51,437 nucleotides of DNA from Candidatus Omnitrophota bacterium (GCA_018814825.1 JAHIYJ010000021.1:1-51437); one strand, 5' to 3'; shown: positions 9,669 to 19,550, counted from the stretch's first letter. Numbers and translations: made by a program. Notes: generated by a model from the sequence alone, not told the origin.

Positions 9669-9697
9669 CTTGACAACTGCCCTGAATTTGTATAAAA
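9669..9697 (+). promoter_or_regulatory. Sigma70-like promoter of rpsU
   Basis: TTGACA-N17-TAAAAT, then AAAGGGGTG upstream of ATG 9745. Confidence 0.65.
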
Positions 9698-9744
9698 TGC
9701 CCTTACTCTAATTAACCAATAGGCTTAAAGGGGTGATAAATAAT

Positions 9745-9921
9745 ATGTCTAGAATAGAGATCACGCCGGGCGAACCTTTGGAAAAGGCCCTCAGGCGCTT
9801 CAAGAAAAAAATAGAGCGCGAAGGGACCCTCAAACAGTTAAAGGCGCGCAAGCATTACGAAAAACCAAGCGAGAAAAAAAGAAGAAAACAGAGGACTGCC
9901 AAGTCCGGTAAATCCAGATAA
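9745..9921 (+). CDS. rpsU: 30S ribosomal protein S21
   Basis: MSRIEITPGEPLEKALRRFKKKIEREGTLKQLKARKHYEKPSEKKRR. Confidence 0.95.
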   Translation: MSRIEITPGEPLEKALRRFKKKIEREGTLKQLKARKHYEKPSEKKRRKQRTAKSGKSR

Positions 9922-9924
9922 CAT

Positions 9925-9957
9925 TTACCCCGCCGGCCGTCCTTAAGGCGGGGTAAA
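9925..9957 (+). terminator. Terminator-like hairpin after rpsU
   Basis: tttaccccgcc ... ggcggggtaaa stem; weak T tract on + strand. Confidence 0.5.
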
Positions 9958-9971
9958 AATAACAAAGCCCA

Positions 9972-12566
9972 ATGCCCAAGATAAGAAAAAGCGTCTTTAT
10001 ATACATCTTGGTTTTTTTTATTTTAGAGGCCTTTGTACTGCCTCGGTCATCCAGGGCCCAGACTGTAAACAGGCTGGATAACGGATTACGCGTAATAGTC
10101 AAAGAAGACCACAAAAACCCGATCGTGGTCTTTTCTGTTTTTCTGAGGGTCGGGTCTGCTTATGAAGGGCGATATCTTGGCAGCGGGATAAGCCATCTCA
10201 TAGAGCATATGCTATTCAAGGGCACCAAAAAATATCCCAGGCTCGCCATTGAGGAGACGCTAAACAAGTATGGCGGCAAGATAGACGGCTTCACCACTTT
10301 TGACTACACGGGATACAGGATAACGATACTGAGAGAACATGCCGATATCGCGATCGACATATTAAAGGAGATGCTCACCTCCCCGGTTTTTGACCCCGGA
10401 GAATTAAAGAAAGAAAAAGAAGTAATAAAAAGGGAGATGGACCTCTCGAAGGATGACCCCGCGAAGCGCCTTTCCAGGTTGACCTTTTCCAGCGCCTATA
10501 TCGTTCATCCATACCGCGTCCCTGTCATAGGCTACAGGGAAAACTTTGACAGGCTGGGACAGAAAGACCTTATTGATTTTTTCAAGGAAAACTACACCCC
10601 TGAAAAAATGGTGTTCTCGGTTGTCGGGGATATCGACGCGGAAGAGATCTCCGGAAAAATCCGGGAAAGTTTCGGGACGATCCCCAGGGGTAACAACAAT
10701 ATCCCTGTATTGCCCGAAGAACCGAGGCAGGCGGCGGAGAAACGCGTGGAAGAGGCCATTGACATAGACGGCGCTTATCTTAATATCGCGTTCCATTCAG
10801 CCGCTTTCACAGCCCAGGACCTGTATGAGCTTGACCTTTTGTCTTTTATACTCGGACAGGGCGAGAGTTCTGTCCTGAACAAAAAGATACGCCTGGAACA
10901 GGGGCTTGCATTGTCTATCTCGTCATATAATTACACGCCCAAATACCCTGGCCTCTTTGTTATTTCAAGCGTGCTAAAAGAGAATAAGGCCGCGGAAGCG
11001 CTTGTCGCTATACTGAAGGAACTCGAAAAGGTTAAGCAGACGGGCGTACAGGAAGAAGAGCTCATCAGGGCTAAAAATAATTTCCTGGCCGGATATATAT
11101 ACCAGAAAGAGACCGTGGAATCGCAGGCCAACGATCTCGCTATAGGAGAATTATTGACGGGTGATCCGGGTTTCTTTGAGGCCTACATAGAACGCGTAAA
11201 ATCAGTGAGCGCCGATGAGATAAAGGCCGTTGCCGATAAATACCTGGATACGCGAAACATGACTGTGATCGCGTTAAGTAAATCAGGCAGCGTTATTGAG
11301 GGTAAAAAAGAAGCTGAAGAAGCTGCAGGGGACAGGAGTATCAAAAGGATAGAGCTAGAAAATAAGCTTCCCGTCTTGATATCGGAAAATCCGTCTCTCC
11401 CCATGGTATCAATAGCACTTCTCCTAAAAGGAGGGCTTTTATTGGAGAAGCCGGACAATAACGGCATCTCCATGTTAACCAGTCTTATGCTGATGGACGG
11501 CACGGACAATATGACCAGGGAAGACATCGCGCGGCTTTACGAGTCAAGAGGCATGGCCATAGGTACTTATTCGGCTAACAACAGTCTGGGGATCACCATA
11601 ACCTGCCTGAAAGAGCATACGGAGCTAGCCTTTGATATAGCATCCGAACTTTTCCGGAGATCCGTTTTTCCCGAGACAGAACTCCGCCGGGAAAAAGACG
11701 AGATGGTCTCGGCCATAGACATGCAGGATAACCGGCTCTTCAACCACGGCCACAGGCTCCTCAAGGAACTGCTTTTCAAAGCGCACCCCTACGGGCTCCA
11801 GGCAACCGGGACGCGCGGGAGCGTGGAGGGGCTTGAAAGAGAGGACGTGGTTGACTTCTTTGATGCCGTACTGAGGCCGGACAATATGGTGTTGGGCGTG
11901 TGCGGCGACTGTGAGACAGGTGACATACAGGCCCTGGCTGAAAAATATTTCTCAAATATCCAGGCTGGAAAACCGGGATTGCCTCTGCCTGAACAGGATC
12001 CCCTGGAACAGGGCGTAAAAGAAAAAACAGCCGAGACGCAGAAAGAGCAGTCTCTTGTCCTTTACGGTTTTCGGGGTATAGACGTATATGATAAAAACAG
12101 GTACGCGGCGGAAGTCATGGTAGACATGCTGTCCATGGAATCAGGAGTACTGTTTAAAAGCATACGCGAGCGGGAAGGGCTCGCCTACGCCACCGGGGCC
12201 TTCCTGGTCATGGGACTCGAACCGGGCCACATAGCCGTCTACGCCTTGACCTCCAGAGAAAATATAGCCAAAGTCAAAGGTATCATATCGAAAGAAATAA
12301 AGGCTTTTCTCAGGCAAGGCGCCACGGAGCAGGAGCTGGAAAAGACAAAAAACCATCTAAAGGCGATGCGGCGGATAGACACGCAGACGAACTCCAGCTT
12401 TATATTCAACGCCTCTATAGACGAACTCTACGGCCTGGGTTATAATAATTACAAAGGGTATGACAACAATATAGATGCTGTTACTCTTAAGGACGTAAAG
12501 GACATCGCTAACAGGCTCCTGAGGCTGGACAAATGCGCTATCGTGCTCATGAAAGGCAAAGACTGA
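9972..12566 (+). CDS. M16 zinc peptidase, tandem two-domain (pitrilysin/PqqL-like)
   Basis: HLIEHMLFKGT (HxxEH) in first half; second M16-like half from about residue 460. Confidence 0.92.
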   Translation: MPKIRKSVFIYILVFFILEAFVLPRSSRAQTVNRLDNGLRVIVKEDHKNPIVVFSVFLRVGSAYEGRYLGSGISHLIEHMLFKGTKKYPRLAIEETLNKYGGKIDGFTTFDYTGYRITILREHADIAIDILKEMLTSPVFDPGELKKEKEVIKREMDLSKDDPAKRLSRLTFSSAYIVHPYRVPVIGYRENFDRLGQKDLIDFFKENYTPEKMVFSVVGDIDAEEISGKIRESFGTIPRGNNNIPVLPEEPRQAAEKRVEEAIDIDGAYLNIAFHSAAFTAQDLYELDLLSFILGQGESSVLNKKIRLEQGLALSISSYNYTPKYPGLFVISSVLKENKAAEALVAILKELEKVKQTGVQEEELIRAKNNFLAGYIYQKETVESQANDLAIGELLTGDPGFFEAYIERVKSVSADEIKAVADKYLDTRNMTVIALSKSGSVIEGKKEAEEAAGDRSIKRIELENKLPVLISENPSLPMVSIALLLKGGLLLEKPDNNGISMLTSLMLMDGTDNMTREDIARLYESRGMAIGTYSANNSLGITITCLKEHTELAFDIASELFRRSVFPETELRREKDEMVSAIDMQDNRLFNHGHRLLKELLFKAHPYGLQATGTRGSVEGLEREDVVDFFDAVLRPDNMVLGVCGDCETGDIQALAEKYFSNIQAGKPGLPLPEQDPLEQGVKEKTAETQKEQSLVLYGFRGIDVYDKNRYAAEVMVDMLSMESGVLFKSIREREGLAYATGAFLVMGLEPGHIAVYALTSRENIAKVKGIISKEIKAFLRQGATEQELEKTKNHLKAMRRIDTQTNSSFIFNASIDELYGLGYNNYKGYDNNIDAVTLKDVKDIANRLLRLDKCAIVLMKGKD

Positions 12567-12570
12567 CGCC

Positions 12571-13374
12571 ATGATAAGAAAACCTGTTGTCGCAGGCCAA
12601 TTTTATCCGCAGACAGAAGCGAGCCTTAAAAAAATGCTCGCGAGCCTGGTGGATACTGCTTCTGAAAAACAGGATGCGAAAGGCCTCATACTTCCTCATG
12701 CGGGTTATGTGTATTCAGGCCCGGTGGCCGGGGCAACGATCTCAAAAGTGGCTGTCAAGAAGACGGTCGTTATCCTTGGGGCCGACCATACAGGGTCAGG
12801 GAGTCCGTTCAGCGTGGCGAGGAAAGACAGCTGGCTCACCCCTCTCGGCGAAGTCAAAATAGACACCGAGATAGCCGAAGCCATACTAAGGTCAGGCGAC
12901 CTGCTGAAAGACGACAGCCAAAGCCACGCGAATGAACATTCAATAGAGGTGGAACTGCCGTTTTTGCAATACGTGAGGAGCGACGTAAAGATAGTGCCCA
13001 TAATCGTCTCAAGGGCCGACGTAAAAAAATACCAACAGCTAGCCGCTGATATAACCGAGGGCTTAAAAAAAGTCGGGCGTTCAGTCACCCTTGTCGCGAG
13101 CACTGATTTCACGCATTATGAGTCAAGGGAATCGGCCGAGGCGAAAGACAGACTTGCCATAGAGGCCATACTCTCGCTGGACGAGGAAAAGCTCTCCAGG
13201 GTAGTCCAGGAAAACAGGATATCGATGTGCGGCGCGGCTCCGACGTGCGTCCTTCTGGCCGCGTGTAAAAATATCGGCGCGAAACACGCCGGGCTTGTCA
13301 AGTACCAGACAAGCGGCGACATCACGGGCGATTATTCGTCCGTCGTCGGATACGCCGGGATGGTAATATGGTAA
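12571..13374 (+). CDS. MEMO1 / AmmeMemoRadiSam system protein B family
   Basis: MIRKPVVAGQFYPQTEASL, LPHAGYVYSGPVAGATIS, NEHSIEVELPFLQY, STDFTHYE. Confidence 0.93.
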   Translation: MIRKPVVAGQFYPQTEASLKKMLASLVDTASEKQDAKGLILPHAGYVYSGPVAGATISKVAVKKTVVILGADHTGSGSPFSVARKDSWLTPLGEVKIDTEIAEAILRSGDLLKDDSQSHANEHSIEVELPFLQYVRSDVKIVPIIVSRADVKKYQQLAADITEGLKKVGRSVTLVASTDFTHYESRESAEAKDRLAIEAILSLDEEKLSRVVQENRISMCGAAPTCVLLAACKNIGAKHAGLVKYQTSGDITGDYSSVVGYAGMVIW

Positions 13375-14333
13375 ATAAAAAAACTCTATCGATGGGCCTG
13401 CGTTTTATCGTGAGCTTCGGGCTTTTCGCGGCTCTCCTTTGGATAATGCGCAAAGACATAGGGGCTATAGGCTCGATACTGAAAAATTGCGACAAGTCTT
13501 TCCTGGCCGCGGCGCTTGCCATAAATATCTCTTCAGCGGTCCTTATGGGCCTGCGGTTAAAGTTGCTTCTGAAGGGCCAGAAAATAGTCATGGGCATAAA
13601 AGATACTGTCTACCTGACGTTTATCGGGTTCTTTTTCAATAATTTTCTGCCGACGGCCATAGGCGGGGACATTGCGAAGGCGTATTACACTTCAAAAAAA
13701 ACGGACAACAAGCTGGGGTCATACGCCGCGGTATTGTCTGACAGGCTTTTCGGGTTTATCGCGACTATGCTTATTGCCACCATAGGCCTTGTATTTATCG
13801 GGAGGACCCTGAACAATAACGCCCTGTATTACAGCATACTGGCTGTTTTTATAGCGTCCAGCGTAGTGACTTTTTTATTGCTTAACAGAAAAGCCGGACC
13901 GCAGATGTTCAGCGGGACCGGGATTGTCAGTAAAATAAAAGAGAAATTCTACCAGCTCTACGGCGCCATAAACCTGTACAGGGACCACCCTATCCTCCTG
14001 ATCAGGACCATGCTGTTGTCGATATTCATGCAGGTCTGCGCCATAGTCAGCATATATTTATTCGTGCTGTCCATCGGGGGGAATATGTCGCTGTTAAAGC
14101 TATTTCTGATAATCCCCCTTGTATGGGCCATAAGCATGATCCCTTCCATTAACGGCCTGGGTGTAAGAGAAGGGGCGTTTGTGTACTTTTTAAAGGCTGA
14201 CATAGGCCCCGAGAGGGCATTTACCATCTCTCTTTTGTGGCTCGGGGTGATAATAATCTATAGCATTGCTGGCGGTATACTGCATTTGATCTATCCGGTT
14301 AAGGTGAAGATAAGCGAAAACATGGAGGCGTAA
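13368..14333 (+). CDS. Lysylphosphatidylglycerol synthase TM / flippase-like membrane protein (UPF0104)
   Basis: Multi-TM; FFFNNFLPTAIGGDIAKAYYT, LGVREGAFVYF. Confidence 0.85.
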   Translation: MVNKKTLSMGLRFIVSFGLFAALLWIMRKDIGAIGSILKNCDKSFLAAALAINISSAVLMGLRLKLLLKGQKIVMGIKDTVYLTFIGFFFNNFLPTAIGGDIAKAYYTSKKTDNKLGSYAAVLSDRLFGFIATMLIATIGLVFIGRTLNNNALYYSILAVFIASSVVTFLLLNRKAGPQMFSGTGIVSKIKEKFYQLYGAINLYRDHPILLIRTMLLSIFMQVCAIVSIYLFVLSIGGNMSLLKLFLIIPLVWAISMIPSINGLGVREGAFVYFLKADIGPERAFTISLLWLGVIIIYSIAGGILHLIYPVKVKISENMEA

Positions 14334-14334
14334 C

Positions 14335-14490
14335 ATGATAGATAAGGAACTTCTCGAGATACTCGCGTGTCCCGCGTGCAAATCAGGGGTCGAGCTTAAG
14401 GATAATAAGATCTGCTGTACCGGATGTAAGAAAAAATATCCCATAAGAGAAGGCATACCCGTGATGCTGATAGAGGAAGCGGAGAATTAG
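14335..14490 (+). CDS. Trm112/YcaR family zinc protein
   Basis: 51-aa ORF MIDKELLEILACPACKSGVELKDNKICCTGCKKKYPIREGIPVMLIEEAEN; absent from the ORF track. Confidence 0.9.
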   Translation: MIDKELLEILACPACKSGVELKDNKICCTGCKKKYPIREGIPVMLIEEAEN

Positions 14491-14560
14491 TTCGTAGCTC
14501 TTGGCTGGCAAGAATCCTATGAGCTATCAGCCATGAACTATGAACTAAACTGGAGGACAT

Positions 14561-15001
14561 ATGAAAAAGATTCTAGTGATTCATGGGCCTAACCTGAACC
14601 TCCTGGGCAAAAGAGAACCTGAGATATACGGCAAGGTCACGATAGACCAGATCAACAAAAAATTAAAAGAGATTGCCGCGAAAAAAAAGGTAACTCTTGA
14701 GATATTCCAGTCAAATCATGAAGGCGAGATTGTTGACAGGATAGGCAAGGCCAAGAAGACATGCGCCGCCCTCCTGATCAATCCAGCCGCGTACACGCAT
14801 ACCAGTGTCGCCATACGCGACGCCATACTGGCCACTGATATACCGACTGTGGAGGTCCACCTCTCCAATATCTACTCCAGGGAAGATTTTAGGCATAACT
14901 CCCTTGTCGCGCCTGTCGCCAGGGGCCAGATATCCGGCTTTGGCCTGGATAGCTACGTCTATGGCCTGGAAGCGGCGATAAAACTGACAAAGGCCAGATA
15001 G
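14561..15001 (+). CDS. aroQ: 3-dehydroquinate dehydratase type II
   Basis: [57 protein letters not shown]. Confidence 0.97.
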   Translation: MKKILVIHGPNLNLLGKREPEIYGKVTIDQINKKLKEIAAKKKVTLEIFQSNHEGEIVDRIGKAKKTCAALLINPAAYTHTSVAIRDAILATDIPTVEVHLSNIYSREDFRHNSLVAPVARGQISGFGLDSYVYGLEAAIKLTKAR

Positions 15002-15011
15002 CTTTAAAAAC

Positions 15012-16088
15012 ATGCGTTACCTAATCCGCCAGAAAAAACTAAGGGCCCTCTTGGCGTCAAACAGCCTTGACGCCTTGCTTGTCAGGAAAAGAGAGAATAT
15101 CTTTTACCTTACGGGTTCAAGAGGGGAAGACTCTGTCCTGGTAATAGCACGATCCGGGAATTTTGTCGTCACGGACGCCAGGTACGCCCTGGAATATAAA
15201 AAAAGCGCCGTAAACACCTCTATTGTAACAGCCGGCCCGGGTAGCGCCCTTCCGCGCGTTCGCTACATATTAAATAAGGCGCGCGCCAAGCGGGTAGGGT
15301 TTGAGGCCGATAGCCTTACTTATTCCGAATTTGCCGCGTTCAAAAAACAACTGAAAAAGGCCAGGCTAGTGCCAGCGAAAAAGCTGGTTGAGTCTTTGAG
15401 AATGATAAAAGACTCTTATGAGATAGGGCTTATCAAAAAGGCCTGTACTCATGGCTGCCGGACAATGGCCTATGGCCTGAGAAACCTCGCGGAGCCGCAT
15501 ACTGAGAAGTCCCTGAAAACAAAAATAGAGAGCTATATGCTGAAAAGAACTTTCTGGCCACCGAGCTTTGACCTTATAGTCGCCTCTGGCAAGAATTGTT
15601 CCATGCCGCACGCCGTCGCCACGGATAAGAAAATAAGAAAAGGGGAAATGGTCGTAATAGATTTAGGCGTAAGGAATTATGGTTACAATTCTGACTTGAC
15701 AAGGACGGTTTATTTAGGTAAAATTGAGCGCGAGTATTCCCGTGTATACAATATAGTACTTGGCGCTCAGAAAAAGGCCATAGACGGCATCAGACCGGGC
15801 GTTAGGGCAAGCTTTATAGATAGTATATCCAGGAAATATATAAGCGAGAAGGGACTTGGTGGGTATTTTGTTCATAGCCTTGGCCATGGGATCGGCCTGG
15901 AAACGCACGAGGCCCCGGGCCTTTCAGGCAGAAATAATACAGCGCTCAAGCCCGGGATGACTGTGACAGTTGAGCCGGCTGTTTACATACCAGGCTGGGG
16001 AGGCGTCAGGATCGAAGACGTTATATTGGTCACGAAGAACGGTTGCGAAATATTAACGGGAAGCAGCGGGAAGACATTATGCAGGTAG
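15012..16088 (+). CDS. M24 family aminopeptidase P / Xaa-Pro peptidase
   Basis: VVIDLGVRNYGYNSDLTRTVYLG, HSLGHGIGLETHEAPGLS, GMTVTVEPAVYIPGWGGVRIED. Confidence 0.95.
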   Translation: MRYLIRQKKLRALLASNSLDALLVRKRENIFYLTGSRGEDSVLVIARSGNFVVTDARYALEYKKSAVNTSIVTAGPGSALPRVRYILNKARAKRVGFEADSLTYSEFAAFKKQLKKARLVPAKKLVESLRMIKDSYEIGLIKKACTHGCRTMAYGLRNLAEPHTEKSLKTKIESYMLKRTFWPPSFDLIVASGKNCSMPHAVATDKKIRKGEMVVIDLGVRNYGYNSDLTRTVYLGKIEREYSRVYNIVLGAQKKAIDGIRPGVRASFIDSISRKYISEKGLGGYFVHSLGHGIGLETHEAPGLSGRNNTALKPGMTVTVEPAVYIPGWGGVRIEDVILVTKNGCEILTGSSGKTLCR

Positions 16089-16639
16089 ACATCAATCAGA
16101 TAAAAAAAGGGCACGCGGTAGATCTCGGAGGGGAAGTATACTACGTCATAGACCGTCAGCATGTCAAGCCGGGGAAAGGCGGGGCTTTTGTGCGCCTGAA
16201 GCTAAAGAACGTAAAACTGGGCACCGTAGTGGACAGGACGCTGAGATCGGGCGAAAAAATGGAGATGGTGTATATAGAAAAGAAAAACATCCAGTACCTG
16301 TATTCTTCCCACGACATGTACGAATTCATGGACCGCGATACATTTGACCAGATATCCCTTCGTAAGGATCAGCTCGGGGAAGTCATAAATTACCTGAAGG
16401 AAAATATTGAGGTTACAGCCCTTGTGTATAATAAAAAAGTGATAGCGCTTGAACCGTCTATCTTTGTGGACATGAAAATAGCGTCCACAGAACCAGGCAT
16501 AAGGGGTGACACGTCAAGGGCCGGCAACAAACCCGCTGTAACCGAGACAGGGATGAATATCATTGTGCCTCTTTTTATCAATAAGGGTGACGTAGTGCGC
16601 GTAGATACTAGGACAAAAGAATACACAGGCCGGGTCTAA
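16079..16639 (+). CDS. efp: Elongation factor P
   Basis: MQVDINQIKKG, HVKPGKGGAFVRLKLKN, GDVVRVDTRTKEYTGRV; start 16079 inside the preceding gene's end. Confidence 0.95.
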   Translation: MQVDINQIKKGHAVDLGGEVYYVIDRQHVKPGKGGAFVRLKLKNVKLGTVVDRTLRSGEKMEMVYIEKKNIQYLYSSHDMYEFMDRDTFDQISLRKDQLGEVINYLKENIEVTALVYNKKVIALEPSIFVDMKIASTEPGIRGDTSRAGNKPAVTETGMNIIVPLFINKGDVVRVDTRTKEYTGRV

Positions 16640-16647
16640 GTGAGGAC

Positions 16648-16682
16648 ATAAGTTACGGAAATCTTTAATTTCCGTAACTTAT
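16648..16682. repeat. Hairpin, TTACGAAAATC family copy
   Basis: ATAAGTTACGGAAAT CTTTA ATTTCCGTAACTTAT, 15-bp perfect stem. Confidence 0.9.
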
Positions 16683-16694
16683 CCGTCCGAACTT

Positions 16695-16793
16695 ACCCCG
16701 TACCTTTTTGGTATTTGAATAAACTTGGGCTTTTGTAGCGAGCAGTTCAAAAGACGATGAATATATAAAAGGTGCGGGGTTAATTCGCACCTT
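16695..16793 (+). promoter_or_regulatory. Candidate two-state structured RNA between efp and accB
   Basis: ACCCCGTACCTTTT (16695-16708) can pair with AAAAGGTGCGGGGT (16767-16780); AAGGTGCG (16769-16776) can alternatively pair with CGCACCTT (16786-16793). Confidence 0.4.
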
Positions 16794-16815
16794 CAAAGAA
16801 GAGAATCAAAGGAGA

Positions 16816-16850
16816 TGTAGTTACGAAAATCTCTGATTTTCGTAACTACA
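16816..16850. repeat. Hairpin, TTACGAAAATC family copy
   Basis: TGTAGTTACGAAAATC TCT GATTTTCGTAACTACA, 16-bp perfect stem. Confidence 0.9.
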
Positions 16851-16874
16851 GTGCTCATTAAAAGGAGCCTCGCC

Positions 16875-17336
16875 ATGAATTTAAAAGAGCTTAAAGAGTT
16901 GATCAACCTGATGAACGAAAACGACCTTTCAGAGCTGGAGATCGAACGGGAAGGGGCAAAGATACGGATAAAAAAGTCTTTGTCCGGGAAATTCGAAGCT
17001 GTTTCCGAAGAGCCCGGCGCGAGAAGAGTAGTTGAGACCATAAGGCCCGATGTCTCTTCAGGGGCCGCGAAGACAGAAGCGGCTCCGGACAAGAAACTGG
17101 TTGCCATAAACGCCCCGATGGTAGGTACCTTTTACAGGTCGCCTTCCCCGGAAACCAAGCCTTATGTGGAAATCGGCCAGCAGATTGAGGTCGACCAGAC
17201 AGTATGCATTATCGAGGCCATGAAGCTGATGAATGAGATAAAATCAGAGATAAAAGGCAAGATAATGGAGGTAATAGCAGAAAGCGCCGCACCCGTAGAA
17301 TACGGCCAAGCCCTGTTCATGGTAGAACCGGCATAA
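16875..17336 (+). CDS. accB: Acetyl-CoA carboxylase biotin carboxyl carrier protein
   Basis: MNLKELKELINLMNENDLSELEIEREGAKIRI; EAMKLMNEI biotinylation motif. Confidence 0.95.
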   Translation: MNLKELKELINLMNENDLSELEIEREGAKIRIKKSLSGKFEAVSEEPGARRVVETIRPDVSSGAAKTEAAPDKKLVAINAPMVGTFYRSPSPETKPYVEIGQQIEVDQTVCIIEAMKLMNEIKSEIKGKIMEVIAESAAPVEYGQALFMVEPA

Positions 17337-17393
17337 ATTAATAGTAAGTCATTGGAGGGAGCCTTGCCGAAGGCGGGCGACCGAAGCAATCTT

Positions 17394-17434
17394 AGAGATC
17401 CTGAGGATGCTCCTCTTAGTTGCATCCTCAGGAT
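17394..17434. repeat. Hairpin in accB-accC intergenic region
   Basis: ATCCTGAGGATGC ... GCATCCTCAGGAT. Confidence 0.8.
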
Positions 17435-17440
17435 AAATTC

Positions 17441-17485
17441 GGACATACGACTTACGAAAATCTTTGATTTTCGTAAGTCGTGTCC
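17441..17485. repeat. Hairpin, TTACGAAAATC family copy
   Basis: GGACA(TA)CGACTTACGAAAATC TTT GATTTTCGTAAGTCGTGTCC, 20 paired positions with a 2-nt bulge. Confidence 0.9.
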
Positions 17486-17491
17486 TCAGTT

Positions 17492-18838
17492 ATGTTCTCA
17501 AAAATATTGATAGCGAATCGCGGGGAAGTGGCCGTAAGGATAATACGCGCCTGCAAGGAAATGGGCATAAAGACAGTGGCCACGTATTCCGAGGCCGACA
17601 CTGAGTCCCTCCACGCCAGGATGGCGGACGAGGCAGTTTGTATTGGCCCGCCATCCCCGTCCGAGAGTTACCTGAATATACCCGCCATAATAAGCGCCGC
17701 GGAAATAACCGACGTTGACGCCATCCATCCCGGATACGGTTTTCTGGCGGAAAACGCGCATTTCGCCGAGATCTGCGAATCGTGCGATATCACATTTATC
17801 GGACCCACGCCCGAAAACATGAGGCTTCTCGGGGACAAGATGACCGCGCGTCAGACCATGCAAAAAATAGGCATCCCCGTTATACCCGGCAGCCCCGAGA
17901 TAATAAAGACAAAAGAAGAGGCTATAAAAATAGCGAAGAGACTAAAGTACCCCGTTATCATAAAGGCGTCGGCCGGCGGCGGAGGCAAAGGCATGAGGGT
18001 GTGCCACAACGACGTGAGACTGATCAGTTCTTTTATAACGGCCCAGCAGGAGGCGGAGGCGGCTTTCGGGAATCCCGACGTATATCTTGAAAAATACATA
18101 GAACAGCCCAGGCACATAGAGATACAGGTCCTGGCCGATAAATACGGGCATATAATACATCTGGGAGAAAGGGACTGCACGATCCAGAGGCGGCATCAGA
18201 AGCTGATAGAGGAATCGCCTTCTCCGGCCATAAACTCAAAGCTGAGGAAAAAAATAGGCGACATGGCCGTCAAGGCTGTGAGGGCCTGTAATTATGTAAA
18301 CGCCGGAACAGTGGAATTTTTGATGGACAGGTACGAAAACTTCTATTTCCTGGAGGTCAATACCAGGATACAGGTAGAACACCCTGTCACTGAGATGGTA
18401 ACCGGCGTGGACCTGGTCAAGGAACAGATAAAGATAGCGGCCGGTCTAAAGCTTTCTTATAAACAGGATTCCATAAAGTTAAACGGCTCGGCCATTGAAT
18501 GCAGGATAAACGCCGAAAACCCCGATAATAATTTCATGCCTTCGCCCGGCAAGATAGACATTTTCCTGCCGCCCGGCGGGCCTGGCGTCAGGGTGGATTC
18601 GCACGTCTACTCAGGGTACACTATTTCCCCGTATTATGACTCCCTGATAGCAAAGATCATATGCTACGGCAAAAACAGGCAGGAGACCATAAGAACAATG
18701 CGAAGGGCCCTGGACGAAATTATGATTTCCCCCATAAAGACCACTATACCTTTCCACAGGCATGTCATGGGGGATTCCCTGTTCCTTAGAGGAGATTTTA
18801 CCACAGATTACGTAGAAAAGATGAGCGCGAGCGACTAA
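17492..18838 (+). CDS. accC: Acetyl-CoA carboxylase biotin carboxylase
   Basis: [58 protein letters not shown]. Confidence 0.98.
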   Translation: MFSKILIANRGEVAVRIIRACKEMGIKTVATYSEADTESLHARMADEAVCIGPPSPSESYLNIPAIISAAEITDVDAIHPGYGFLAENAHFAEICESCDITFIGPTPENMRLLGDKMTARQTMQKIGIPVIPGSPEIIKTKEEAIKIAKRLKYPVIIKASAGGGGKGMRVCHNDVRLISSFITAQQEAEAAFGNPDVYLEKYIEQPRHIEIQVLADKYGHIIHLGERDCTIQRRHQKLIEESPSPAINSKLRKKIGDMAVKAVRACNYVNAGTVEFLMDRYENFYFLEVNTRIQVEHPVTEMVTGVDLVKEQIKIAAGLKLSYKQDSIKLNGSAIECRINAENPDNNFMPSPGKIDIFLPPGGPGVRVDSHVYSGYTISPYYDSLIAKIICYGKNRQETIRTMRRALDEIMISPIKTTIPFHRHVMGDSLFLRGDFTTDYVEKMSASD

Positions 18839-18857
18839 CCCGCGCAGGAGGTGAGAT

Positions 18858-19454
18858 ATGAAGATTTTTAGCGTTGTCGCCATTTTTATATATACACTGT
18901 TGTTCTCTATAGTCGGCGCCATATTGATAGCTCTGTCCTTGCGCACCGAGTCCCTGGATGTCATCGTGAAAATGGTCAGCTCGCTGTCCCACGCGGACAA
19001 TGTGAGGCTCGGGATGGCGCTGACAGGCCTTATCCTTATTTTTGTCAACATATCGATCGCCCGTATATCGCTGGGCAAGATGCACAGGCTTAAGACTATC
19101 GCGTTTGACAACCCATACGGCAGGGTCACTGTATCGCTCGCCGCGATAGAGGATTACATAAAGAAACTCACAAATAAGATGCCCGAGATAAAAGAGCTCA
19201 AGTCCAGCCTCTCTGCCAGTAAAAAAGGAGTGGAGGTATCCACTAGGGCGATACTGTATTCAGGGTACAATATACCCGAAATAACCGAGAAGATACAGAA
19301 CGCTATAAGGATAAAGCTGCAGGAGATGCTCGGGTTGGAAGAAAAAGTGACTATCAAAGTGGACGTGACAAAGATAGCTCACCTGGACCCTAAAAGCCCT
19401 GTAACGGCGCCGGCGGACACTGGTTTCAAAGGCGAAATAGAGTACGGTAAATAG
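18858..19454 (+). CDS. Alkaline shock response membrane anchor AmaP-like protein
   Basis: Two N-terminal TM helices plus Asp23-like C-terminal region; family call by recognition. Confidence 0.6.
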   Translation: MKIFSVVAIFIYTLLFSIVGAILIALSLRTESLDVIVKMVSSLSHADNVRLGMALTGLILIFVNISIARISLGKMHRLKTIAFDNPYGRVTVSLAAIEDYIKKLTNKMPEIKELKSSLSASKKGVEVSTRAILYSGYNIPEITEKIQNAIRIKLQEMLGLEEKVTIKVDVTKIAHLDPKSPVTAPADTGFKGEIEYGK

Positions 19455-19477
19455 ATAAAGACATAACCTAATTATAT

Positions 19478-19514
19478 CAAACCCGCATTGCAATTTAATT
19501 GCAATGCGGGTTTG
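19478..19514. repeat. Palindrome upstream of pfk (copy 1)
   Basis: CAAACCCGCATTGCAATT T AATTGCAATGCGGGTTTG. Confidence 0.95.
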
Positions 19515-19550
19515 GATGGAGTGTAATTTAATTTTTTCAAGGAGGAAATA

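Noticed and set aside
9972-12566. PQQ-biosynthesis locus suggested by the M16 fusion
   Set aside because: No pqqA-E-like genes nearby; generic M16 peptidase is the simpler call
12571-13374. Complete AmmeMemoRadiSam system
   Set aside because: Only the MEMO-like component is present; no AMMECR1 or radical SAM partner in the window
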